Below are positions 1-5,795 of a DNA stretch of 6,122 bases, one piece after another. A model generated the notes under the pieces. That model ran no database searches. It had not been told where the DNA came from and worked only from the letters and a program-made list of their open reading frames with translations. Made by a program: the position numbers and the translations under genes. Source of the DNA: Clostridium sp. (lineage in GTDB: Bacteria > Bacillota > Clostridia > Clostridiales > Clostridiaceae); assembly GCA_003539755.1 (NCBI GenBank), contig DPOH01000211.1, forward strand, positions 1 through 6,122, read 5' to 3'. The number at the start of each line of letters is the position of its first letter. Positions within the stretch are counted from its first letter, which is position 1.

Positions 1-132
1 AAAAAAGAAAAAAAAAAAAAAAAAGTAAAAAAAAAATTAAAAAAAAAAAAAATAAGAAAAAAAAAAAAAATAGAAAAAATGCAATATAAGAAATTAAAAA
101 ATAAAAAAATAAGTGTGATTAAGTTGCAATAA
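1..132 (+). CDS. Possible C-terminal tail of a lysine-rich protein (partial, enters from left edge)
   Basis: From base 1 the first plus-strand frame stays open for 43 codons and stops at TAA 130-132. About 25 of the first 30 codons are AAA, with occasional GAA, GTA, TTA, ATA and AGA. It would encode a poly-lysine tract ending in a more ordinary stretch (MQYKKLKNKKISVIKLQ). Among bases 1-80, none of the ten non-A bases falls at the third codon position of this frame, and all four TAA/TAG triplets there fall in one other frame. A terminator-like hairpin begins 14 bases after the stop. Against it, A-runs rarely produce stops, so an open frame is weak evidence. The tract could equally be non-coding low-complexity DNA. 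No function can be given. Confidence 0.25.
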   Translation, partial: KKEKKKKKVKKKLKKKKIRKKKKIEKMQYKKLKNKKISVIKLQ

Positions 133-145
133 TTAATTAAATAAA

Positions 146-180
146 AAAAAACAATAACAAAAGTATAGATATTGTTTTTT
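146..180. terminator. Possible bidirectional terminator hairpin
   Basis: A perfect 11-bp inverted repeat has arms at 146-156 (A6-CAATA) and 170-180 (TATTG-T6) around a 13-base loop. Read on the plus strand the stem runs into six T; read on the minus strand it runs into nine T (151-143). This is the usual form of a shared terminator between convergent genes, here the plus frame ending at 132 and the minus gene ending at 258. Only two base pairs are G-C, so the hairpin would be weak, and it lies about 80 bases beyond the minus-strand stop. Confidence 0.35.
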
Positions 181-257
181 GGATATAAAAATATATAAAA
201 TAAATAAGTCAAACTAATTATGTGTGATTCATTTGTATAGTATATAATATGCAGTTA

Positions 258-491
258 TCAGCTTATTGCGACATTATGATAAACTTTTTTCTCATTACTT
301 TTTTGCTTCATTTCATCGATATAAACTTGGATCATATCTATAACTGATTCATCTTCATCTTTCTTATCAATGATTTCTAAGAAGCGTTTAGTTACACCAT
401 GTGTTTTTGCTATAAGCATAACATTTTCCTGCTGTTTTTTAGTTAGGTGTTTTATATTTTCTTTTACGTCATCTATTCTTGCTCTTTCCAC
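258..491 (-). CDS. Hypothetical 77-aa charged helical protein
   Basis: I do not recognise this protein. It is 77 residues, strongly charged, with no membrane segment or signal peptide. Two predicted helical stretches (about residues 5-37 and 47-65) are split by the acidic-basic linker DKKDEDES. The middle (about 16-40, LTKKQQENVMLIAKTHGV) could fit a small helix-turn-helix, but no signature is clear. The start is GTG at 491-489. The SD GTGAGG has its GAGG at 503-500, 8 nt away, and an in-frame TAA at 509-507 excludes a longer protein. An ATG in another frame (493-491) overlaps this start and gives only a six-codon peptide. The gene has its own promoter and follows the acetyltransferase gene on the same strand by 76 bases. 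That the gene is real is likely; its role is unknown. Confidence 0.6.
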   Translation of the reverse strand: MERARIDDVKENIKHLTKKQQENVMLIAKTHGVTKRFLEIIDKKDEDESVIDMIQVYIDEMKQKSNEKKVYHNVAIS

Positions 492-517
492 ATCATGTAC
501 CTCACTTTACATTTCTA

Positions 518-541
518 ATAATATTTTATTTAAAATATTAT
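518..541. repeat. Perfect 10-bp inverted repeat overlapping a promoter (candidate operator)
   Basis: Arms ATAATATTTT (518-527) and AAAATATTAT (532-541) are exact reverse complements separated by ATTT. The repeat covers the -10 element and most of the spacer of the promoter of the 77-aa gene, the usual place for a repressor dimer site. It contains only A and T and no T-run follows it on the minus strand, so it is a poor terminator. In DNA this AT-rich, chance palindromes are commoner than usual. Confidence 0.4.
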
Positions 542-550
542 ATCTGTCAA
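523..550 (-). promoter_or_regulatory. Sigma-A-type promoter of the 77-aa gene
   Basis: On the minus strand a perfect -35 TTGACA (550-545) is followed after 16 bases by TAAAAT (528-523), one mismatch from consensus. Transcription would start near 516, leaving a leader of about 25 nt that contains the SD of the 77-aa gene. A TATAAT at 542-537 is also present but has no good -35 at the right distance. Confidence 0.6.
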
Positions 551-567
551 CCTTTTATCTTGCAGTT

Positions 568-1449
568 CTATTTAAATAACTTGATCCACGAAACACAAGA
601 GTTACATTTAACAAATCCAACTTTGGTATATAAATTAATAGCTTTAATATTTGCTTCTTCAACTCTTATAAAAATCTGAGATATAGAATTTAGTCTGCAT
701 AAATTAATAAGGTATCTCAAAAGTATTTCCCCATAACCTCTCATTCTATATTGTTCTAGTATACCAAAATTCACAATTGTATACTTATTTCTTGAAAGTA
801 TTATTTGACCATAACCTAAAACATCACCATCAGAATTTTTTAAAAACACGCTAAAATCTTCAATAAAATATTCTTCTTCTTCCTCTTCATAAATATCATT
901 TATTGCTAATGGCACACGATTTTTTCCTCCAAATATCTTATTCTGAACCTCACACCTTAAACCTTCATCTTGATTTTTAACAAAATGTTTGAATTTAAGA
1001 TTATCAGGGAATTTAAATTCAAGCATTTCAGAATGTTTTAATATATCGAGATGCATAATATTACTTTTAAATTGAATGTTAAATCCTAATCTATTCATTA
1101 TGAGTTTATTTTTTGTATTTTGGATAATATCAAATTTCAACGCCTTAAATGATAAATGATCTAAAAAATTAGAGGTTATATGCTCTATAAAATCATCTTT
1201 AAAGCTTATCCCATAAATAGTGCAACACTTACTACTATCATCAGGACATTCATGCCATAAATAACCTACATATTTATCATTTACTTTAAATAATTTCACT
1301 TGCTTTCTTATTATGAATTTTACCAAAAATGATTCTTTATCATAAATATCAAAAAAACCCTTATCACATAAATATGAGTCCTCTAAAGTTTCATAAAGTA
1401 TTCTGAATTTATCTATATTAAACATTGAAAGCTTTTCTATACTTATCAT
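568..1449 (-). CDS. Tandem-GNAT acetyltransferase, N-terminal half degenerate
   Basis: This 293-aa protein is a probable cytoplasmic GNAT N-acetyltransferase, which moves an acetyl group from acetyl-CoA to an amine; the acceptor cannot be told. The C-terminal domain (about 165-290) has the fold's landmarks: strand DVLGYGQIIL (209-218), motif A with the acetyl-CoA loop R-M-R-G-Y-G (235-240), and motif B with N267 and Y274 in NIKAINLYTKVGF. The N-terminal half (1-140) looks like a second GNAT copy (KYVGYLWHE at 59-67, NRLGFNI at 119-125) without the pyrophosphate-binding loop, so it is probably structural. Six consecutive Glu lie at 188-193. The start is ATG with GAGG 8 nt upstream. The gene has its own promoter and is separated from the upstream operon by a terminator. 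A single C-terminal domain with an unrelated N-terminus is possible but less likely. Confidence 0.8.
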   Translation of the reverse strand: MISIEKLSMFNIDKFRILYETLEDSYLCDKGFFDIYDKESFLVKFIIRKQVKLFKVNDKYVGYLWHECPDDSSKCCTIYGISFKDDFIEHITSNFLDHLSFKALKFDIIQNTKNKLIMNRLGFNIQFKSNIMHLDILKHSEMLEFKFPDNLKFKHFVKNQDEGLRCEVQNKIFGGKNRVPLAINDIYEEEEEEYFIEDFSVFLKNSDGDVLGYGQIILSRNKYTIVNFGILEQYRMRGYGEILLRYLINLCRLNSISQIFIRVEEANIKAINLYTKVGFVKCNSCVSWIKLFK

Positions 1450-1483
1450 AAAAATTGCCTCTTAAACATATTACTTACTTTAA

Positions 1484-1512
1484 ATTATAATTCTTATGGT
1501 AAATGTAGTCAA
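1484..1512 (-). promoter_or_regulatory. Sigma-A-type promoter of the acetyltransferase gene
   Basis: On the minus strand TTGACT (1512-1507) is followed after exactly 17 bases by TATAAT (1489-1484). The start point would be near 1477, giving a leader of about 28 nt with the AAGAGGC SD at 1463-1457. It lies downstream of the terminator closing the IspH-S1 operon, so the acetyltransferase gene is a separate transcription unit. Confidence 0.75.
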
Positions 1513-1514
1513 AT

Positions 1515-1550
1515 AAGTATGTGATTATACAATACACTAAAAGTATGTAA
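1515..1550. repeat. Direct repeat AAGTATGTRA upstream of the acetyltransferase promoter
   Basis: AAGTATGTGA (1515-1524) and AAGTATGTAA (1541-1550) differ at one base and start 26 bases apart, about 2.5 helical turns. The first copy lies two bases upstream of the -35 element. This could be a pair of regulator sites, but two copies of a short AT-rich word are weak evidence. Confidence 0.25.
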
Positions 1551-1595
1551 TATATGTTTTTTATATAATAGCATTTGATATAAATATTTTTGAAC

Positions 1596-1628
1596 AATAA
1601 AAAACAGGTACCATCATATGATACCTGC
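1596..1628 (-). terminator. Rho-independent terminator of the IspH-S1 operon
   Basis: On the minus strand CAGGTATC (1627-1620) pairs with GGTACCTG (1612-1605) in an 8-bp stem with one G-U pair and a 7-base loop. It is followed by TTTTTTATT (1604-1596). It begins about 20 bases after the stop codon of the IspH-S1 gene. On the plus strand the G-U becomes a C-A mismatch and no T-run follows, so it acts on the minus strand only. Confidence 0.88.
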
Positions 1629-1648
1629 TCTTTGTAGAGATTGATATA

Positions 1649-2728
1649 TTAAATATCTTTTATGCTTAAGCTTATTCTCTTATTTTCTTCATCAACGCTT
1701 AAGATCTTAGCTTTAACTTCTTCACCTATAGTTAAAACTTCAGCTGGATCTTCAATTCTATTGTGAGAAATCTTTGATATATGAACTAATCCATCTACAC
1801 CTGGTTCTAATTCTACGAAAGCACCAAACTTACTTAGTCTTACAACTTTACCTAAAACAACTGAGTCAACTGGGTACTTTTCAGTAACATTTTCCCATGG
1901 CTTTGGCATTAATTCTTTCATACTTAATGAAAGTTTCTTAGCTTCTTTATCTAATCCTATGATTTTAACTTCTACGATTTGACCTACTTTTAATGCATCT
2001 TCAACACTCTTAACATGATTCCATGAAATTTGAGATAAGTGTAATAATCCATCTACACCATTAATTTCAACGAAAGCACCAAAATTTGTGAATCTCTTAA
2101 CTTCACCTTTTACTACATCACCTAAATTGAAAGTATTCCATGCAGCAGCTTCTTTAGCTTCTTTTACTTCTTCAAGTAAAACTCTTCTTGAAGCAACTAC
2201 TTTAACTGGATTCTTTGCACTGAAATCAATTAATCTTACTTCAATTGTTTTTCCAACAAAATCTTCTTTGTTTTCAGTGAATTTAGTATCTATTTGAGAT
2301 GCTGGTATAAATACTCTTACACCTTTGTAGTAAGCTACAAGTCCTTTTTCCTTAGCTTCTTTTACTGTTAATTCGAAAGTCTTCTTTTCATCAAATAATA
2401 CTTGTAATTCTTTGAAAGCTTCATCTTTTTCATATTCTAATCTTGATAATACAACAAATCCATCATTGTTTTGTAATTTTATAACTTTAGCTTTTATTGT
2501 ATCATCAATATTTATAGTTTCAGCAAATTCTCTTGCATCACCTTTTGAAGTTAATTCGTTATATGGAATTAAACCATCTATTCCATATCCATTCATTGCA
2601 ATTACGATACCATCGTTATTTTTAGCTATTACTTTTTCATTAACTTCAGTACCAATTACAACTTTCATATCTGTTGCATTCATTAATGCTAATTGATCTT
2701 CGTTATTTACATTGTTTTCCATACTCAT
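1649..2728 (-). other. rpsA: Possible free S1 protein from an internal start (359 aa)
   Basis: Translation beginning at Met276 of the fusion (ATG 2728-2726) would give a 359-aa protein made of a short linker and all four S1 repeats, without any IspH part. The reason to suspect it is a strong SD 10 nt upstream. Met278 (2722-2720) is a second candidate, 16 nt from the SD. Four-repeat S1 proteins of roughly this length are usual in low-GC Firmicutes. Whether the internal start is used cannot be seen from sequence. Confidence 0.35.
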
Positions 2729-3553
2729 TTTATCAAGTACCTCCCTAATAATCCAATCTGGTGTTGAAGCACCAGCTGTAACACCTATTGTTTTTATATC
2801 ATCATTAATAAAATCATCTGGCAATTCACTTAAGTTTTCTATATGAATTGTTTTCTCGCAGTTTTCTTTTGCAATTTGATACAATTTTGTAGTATTAGAA
2901 CTATTTTTACCTCCAACTACAATCATTGCATCTACTTCTTTAGATAGTTCATATGTACTCTTCTGTCTTACGTCAGTTGCTGCACAAATTGTATTATATG
3001 GTAATAATTCTTTTACATTTTTAAGATTTTCTAAAGTATTATCCCAATTTTTCTTTTTTTCAGTAGTTTGTGAAACAACGCAAACTTTATCTGGAAGGCT
3101 TTCTTCCAAATTACCATCTTTAGTAATTGTAGCTGAATTATCACACCATCCATTAATACCTATTACTTCAGGATGATTTTTATCACCTAATATTACTATA
3201 TGATAACCTTCATTAGAATATTTCTGAACTTTCTTTTGAATATTTTTCACAAAAGGACAAGTTGCATTTATTACTGTAAGCTCAGCCTCTTCAAGTGTAG
3301 ATAAAACCTTTTGTGGTACACCATGTGACCTTATAACAATTATATCACCTGGATTTAATTTAGATATTTCATCTAATTCTATAGAAAAAATATTATTTTC
3401 TTCTAAAAACTTAACTACATCACTATTATGTATTAAAGGACCTAATGTATATATCTTTTTATTATATTCTTTTTGTATTCTTAATGCTTCGTCTACAGCT
3501 CTTTGTACACCAAAGCAAAATCCTGCATTTTTAGCAAGTGTCACTTTTCTCAT
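1649..3553 (-). CDS. ispH: Fusion of 4-hydroxy-3-methylbut-2-enyl diphosphate reductase (IspH) and ribosomal protein S1
   Basis: The 634-aa protein joins two functions. Residues 1 to about 280 are IspH (LytB), the [4Fe-4S] enzyme that reduces HMBPP to IPP and DMAPP at the end of the MEP pathway. Its cluster cysteines are Cys13 (GFCFGV), Cys99 (NATCPF) and Cys190 (NTICAATDVRQ). Substrate residues are His42, His77, His127, Glu129, Thr163/164, Ser218-Asn220 and Ser263. Residues about 297-370, 387-457, 476-546 and 563-632 are four S1 OB-fold RNA-binding repeats; the last two are the most canonical (FTNFGAFVEINGVDGLLH). The fusion is known in clostridia. The start is ATG at 3553, because AAGGTGG sits 8 nt before it; a GTG 12 bases further upstream falls inside that SD. 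It is the third operon gene, 52 bases after cmk. All catalytic residues I checked are present. Confidence 0.95.
   Translation of the reverse strand: MRKVTLAKNAGFCFGVQRAVDEALRIQKEYNKKIYTLGPLIHNSDVVKFLEENNIFSIELDEISKLNPGDIIVIRSHGVPQKVLSTLEEAELTVINATCPFVKNIQKKVQKYSNEGYHIVILGDKNHPEVIGINGWCDNSATITKDGNLEESLPDKVCVVSQTTEKKKNWDNTLENLKNVKELLPYNTICAATDVRQKSTYELSKEVDAMIVVGGKNSSNTTKLYQIAKENCEKTIHIENLSELPDDFINDDIKTIGVTAGASTPDWIIREVLDKMSMENNVNNEDQLALMNATDMKVVIGTEVNEKVIAKNNDGIVIAMNGYGIDGLIPYNELTSKGDAREFAETINIDDTIKAKVIKLQNNDGFVVLSRLEYEKDEAFKELQVLFDEKKTFELTVKEAKEKGLVAYYKGVRVFIPASQIDTKFTENKEDFVGKTIEVRLIDFSAKNPVKVVASRRVLLEEVKEAKEAAAWNTFNLGDVVKGEVKRFTNFGAFVEINGVDGLLHLSQISWNHVKSVEDALKVGQIVEVKIIGLDKEAKKLSLSMKELMPKPWENVTEKYPVDSVVLGKVVRLSKFGAFVELEPGVDGLVHISKISHNRIEDPAEVLTIGEEVKAKILSVDEENKRISLSIKDI
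2739..2746 (-). promoter_or_regulatory. Internal Shine-Dalgarno at the IspH/S1 junction
   Basis: On the minus strand AGGGAGGT (2746-2739) contains GGAGGT, six consecutive matches to the anti-SD of 16S rRNA. It stands 10 nt before the in-frame ATG of Met276, and encodes part of Arg270-Glu271-Val272 at the end of the IspH domain. It is as strong as or stronger than the SDs of the other genes here. AGG and GAG codons also occur elsewhere in the IspH part (Arg76, Glu89), so codon choice alone does not prove selection. Confidence 0.45.
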
Positions 3554-3561
3554 ACTAGCTA

Positions 3562-3568
3562 CCACCTT
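3562..3568 (-). promoter_or_regulatory. Ribosome binding site that fixes the IspH-S1 start
   Basis: AAGGTGG (3568-3562, minus strand) lies 8 nt before ATG 3553-3551. The upstream in-frame GTG (3565-3563) overlaps this SD and has no SD of its own at a workable distance. The protein therefore begins MRKVTLAKNAGFCFGV, as usual for IspH. Confidence 0.85.
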
Positions 3569-3605
3569 ATTATTTGGACAATATTATTTCTTTATCCATA
3601 TAAAA

Positions 3606-4259
3606 TTATCTTTTGTTATATATATAATTATTTATTACTTCTACTACTCCATTAATATCAAGGCTTGTGCTATCTATTTCTATAGCGTCATCTGCTTTCT
3701 TTAATGGATCAGTTTCTCTATGAGTATCTTTGTAATCTCTTTCGATTATATCTTTTAAAATAGTATCGTAAGAACACTCAATGTTTCTGCTTTGTAGTTC
3801 TTTGAATCTTCTATTTGCTCTTTCTTCAGCACTAGCTGTTAAGAAAAATTTAAAGTTAGCATCTTTTAATACTACTGTACCAATATCTCTTCCATCCATA
3901 ATTACATCAAATTTATCAGCCATTTGTCTTTGAAGTTTTACAAGAACTTTTCTTACTTCAGGAATGCTTGCATATGCAGATACTATACTGCTTATTTCAG
4001 GCATTGTTATTTTATCTTGAATGTTTTCTCCATCAACTATTAAGTCATCATTTTCAAAATGCATTTCCATTTTGTCTATAAGGTTTATTATTTCAGAAAC
4101 CTTATCTGGACCTAAATTGTTTTCTTTAGCTTTTAGAGCAACAGCTCTGTACATAGCTCCTGTATTTATGTACATAAGATTATGTTCTTTACCAACAAGT
4201 TTTGCTATTGTACTTTTACCAGCACCTGCTGGTCCATCAATTGCTACGCATGTTTTCAA
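3606..4259 (-). CDS. cmk: Cytidylate kinase (CMP/dCMP kinase)
   Basis: This 217-aa cytoplasmic enzyme transfers phosphate from ATP to CMP or dCMP, feeding CTP and dCTP pools and recycling CMP from RNA and lipid turnover. The P-loop GPAGAGKST is at 9-17. Further family signatures are NTGAMYRAVAL (32-42), DGRDIGTVVL (122-131, with Arg124 and Asp125 for the cytosine nucleotide), the basic lid around ERANRR (146-151), and RDYKDTHRETDPLKKADDA (174-192). Length is typical of bacterial Cmk. The start is TTG at 4259: GAGG lies 9 nt upstream, an in-frame TAA lies two codons before it, and the next ATG is past the P-loop. The gene sits between the flavoprotein and the IspH-S1 gene. The cmk-rpsA pairing is widespread in bacteria. 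A likely promoter lies just upstream, so it can be expressed apart from the flavoprotein. Confidence 0.97.
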   Translation of the reverse strand: MKTCVAIDGPAGAGKSTIAKLVGKEHNLMYINTGAMYRAVALKAKENNLGPDKVSEIINLIDKMEMHFENDDLIVDGENIQDKITMPEISSIVSAYASIPEVRKVLVKLQRQMADKFDVIMDGRDIGTVVLKDANFKFFLTASAEERANRRFKELQSRNIECSYDTILKDIIERDYKDTHRETDPLKKADDAIEIDSTSLDINGVVEVINNYIYNKR

Positions 4260-4307
4260 TTTTATTTACCTCATTTCTTACTCCCATAATTTAACGCTTA
4301 CAATAAG

Positions 4308-4336
4308 ATTATATAATTTTTTATTCTATCAAACAA
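4308..4336 (-). promoter_or_regulatory. Probable internal promoter for cmk and the IspH-S1 gene
   Basis: On the minus strand TTGTTT (4336-4331) is followed after 17 bases by a perfect TATAAT (4313-4308). The start point would be about 40 nt before the cmk TTG. It lies in the 162-base gap after the flavoprotein gene, in which I see no terminator, so cmk could be served by both this and the operon promoter. Confidence 0.6.
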
Positions 4337-4421
4337 GAATATCTTTAATATATTTACCTATTATTTTGCAATAAATTATATTAATCTCTATATTTAATTG
4401 AAAATAGTTAATTTAAAATTA

Positions 4422-5645
4422 CTAATTTTCTATATTATTTCCTGCAATAAATCCTGTTGAAAATGCAATCTGAACGTTATATCCTCCAGTAAATGCATCT
4501 ACGTCTATAACTTCTCCGCAAAAAGATAGATTTTCTATTATTTTTGACTTCATTGTAGATGGATCAATTTCCTTTACATCTACTCCACCTTTTGTAACTA
4601 TTCCTTCGGCTATTGGTCTAAGACCGCCTATTTCAAAAGTAAAATCTTTAATTGAATTAACTAGATTTTTTCTTTCTTCTTTTGTTATTTCATTTACTTT
4701 TTTATCTTCATTTATTCCTGAATTCATTATTATCATTGGAATAATCTTTTGTGGTAGTAAATCATTTAAGGATTCTTTAAATGATTTATTTAAATATTTA
4801 GAGAAATCTCTTTGGATTCTTTTATCCAATTCTCCTATATTTAGAGCAGGCTTTAAATCTACATGTGCTGTGTATGATCTACCATTTTCTATAAATCTAC
4901 TTGCCTTTAATACAATAGGACCAGATATACCTAGAACTGAAAAATTCATTTCACCAAATTCTTTATATATAGATTTTTTATTATTTTCCTTAATATTTAA
5001 TTCTACGTTTCTTAAAGATAATCCATTTAAATCTTTTGTAGTATTATCTTTGACTGTAAGTGGTACAAGCGCTGGTCTTAAAGGCACAATTGTATGACCT
5101 AATTTCTTTGCAAATAAAGCTCCATCACCTGTAGAACCAGTAAGTGGGTAAGTTGCTCCACCAGCAGCCAATATAAAATAATCACCTTTTAGAACTTCTT
5201 TATTATTTATTACTACAGATTGAATTTTATTATTCTTGCAGTTGATATCTGTTACCTTAGAATTTAATTTCACATTAACATTAGTCTTTCTTAATGCACT
5301 ATTTAGACCTTTTAAGATATCTGAAGATTTATCAGAATTAGGAAAAACCCTATCTCCACGTTCAACCTTTAATTTTATCCCTTCTTTTTCAAAGAAATTC
5401 ATAGTATCTTCATTAGTAAAACTATATAATGCACTATATAAAAAATGAGGATTTCCAGGTATGTAATCAAAAAACTCTGAAATATCTTTTGCATTTGTTA
5501 CATTACATCTTCCTTTACCTGTAATGAATAACTTTTTACCTATTTTCTCATTTCCATCAACTAAAATAACTTCATGGTTTTTAGAATCTTCTAATGCTGC
5601 CATTATTCCTGCTGGTCCAGCCCCTATTACTATAACCCTTTTCAA
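4422..5645 (-). CDS. NAD(P)/FAD-dependent oxidoreductase, HI0933/YhiN/BaiN family
   Basis: This 407-aa flavoprotein has the usual length of the HI0933-like family. The N-terminal FAD-binding Rossmann motif GAGPAG is at 8-13. The family signature GKKLFITGKGRCNVTN is at 36-51, VFPNSDKSSD at 100-109, a second dinucleotide-fold stretch LAAGGATYPLTGSTGDG at 159-175, and the C-terminal FAD-contacting FTGGYNVQIAFSTGFIAG at 385-402. BaiN of Clostridium scindens, implicated in bile-acid 7-dehydroxylation, belongs here, but the family is widespread and the usual substrate is unsettled, so no bile-acid role should be read into this gene. The start is TTG at 5645: an in-frame TAA lies two codons upstream and the next Met is past the FAD motif. 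Its SD, AAGGAG (5663-5658), is 12 nt away, longer than ideal. It is the first gene of the flavoprotein–cmk–IspH-S1 operon. Confidence 0.92.
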   Translation of the reverse strand: MKRVIVIGAGPAGIMAALEDSKNHEVILVDGNEKIGKKLFITGKGRCNVTNAKDISEFFDYIPGNPHFLYSALYSFTNEDTMNFFEKEGIKLKVERGDRVFPNSDKSSDILKGLNSALRKTNVNVKLNSKVTDINCKNNKIQSVVINNKEVLKGDYFILAAGGATYPLTGSTGDGALFAKKLGHTIVPLRPALVPLTVKDNTTKDLNGLSLRNVELNIKENNKKSIYKEFGEMNFSVLGISGPIVLKASRFIENGRSYTAHVDLKPALNIGELDKRIQRDFSKYLNKSFKESLNDLLPQKIIPMIIMNSGINEDKKVNEITKEERKNLVNSIKDFTFEIGGLRPIAEGIVTKGGVDVKEIDPSTMKSKIIENLSFCGEVIDVDAFTGGYNVQIAFSTGFIAGNNIEN

Positions 5646-5712
5646 ATTTTAACTCAGCTCCTTAATTAGTTTATATCTTATCTTTAATGATAAGGTTTAT
5701 TTTAATATTTTC

Positions 5713-5742
5713 ATTATACAAGAAAAAAGAACTTTATTTCAA
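5713..5742 (-). promoter_or_regulatory. Promoter of the flavoprotein–cmk–IspH-S1 operon
   Basis: On the minus strand TTGAAA (5742-5737) is followed after 18 bases by a perfect TATAAT (5718-5713). Transcription would start near 5706, with a leader of about 60 nt before the flavoprotein TTG. The -35 element lies only four bases beyond the T-run of the preceding terminator. Confidence 0.72.
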
Positions 5743-5745
5743 TTT

Positions 5746-5777
5746 AAAAGAAGTTCAGAATTGAAATTCCGAACTTC
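5746..5777 (-). terminator. Rho-independent terminator of the 45-aa gene
   Basis: On the minus strand GAAGTTCGGAAT (5777-5766) pairs with ATTCTGAACTTC (5761-5750) in a 12-bp stem with one G-U pair and a 4-base loop. TTTT then AAATT follows. It starts 18 bases after the stop of the 45-aa gene. The T-run is short, so some read-through into the next operon is possible. Confidence 0.75.
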
Positions 5778-5795
5778 AATATAATTAAGATAGCA

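Noticed and set aside
190..212. Minus-strand promoter with TTGACT at 212-207
   Set aside because: The only element at 17 bases is TTTATA, a poor -10, and no gene follows before the left edge.
114..229. TGTGATT words at 114-120, 223-229 and 1520-1526 as CRP-type sites
   Set aside because: No matching reverse-complement half-sites lie at the right spacing, and a 7-base word seen three times in 6 kb is not informative.
518..541. Inverted repeat as a terminator for the acetyltransferase gene
   Set aside because: The stem has no G-C pairs and no T-run follows on the minus strand. Its position over a promoter favours an operator or chance.
3554..3565. GTG at 3565-3563 as the start of the IspH-S1 protein, adding four residues
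   Set aside because: This GTG is part of the AAGGTGG SD itself. The ATG at 3553 has that SD at 8 nt and gives the normal IspH N-terminus.
4021..4374. Plus-strand open frame of 117 codons antisense to cmk
   Set aside because: It is opposite a certain gene, has no recognisable domain, and reflects the codon pattern of cmk on the other strand. The same applies to plus-strand frames at 370-579, 2088-2297, 2412-2696, 4870-5097, 5236-5448 and 5848-6066.
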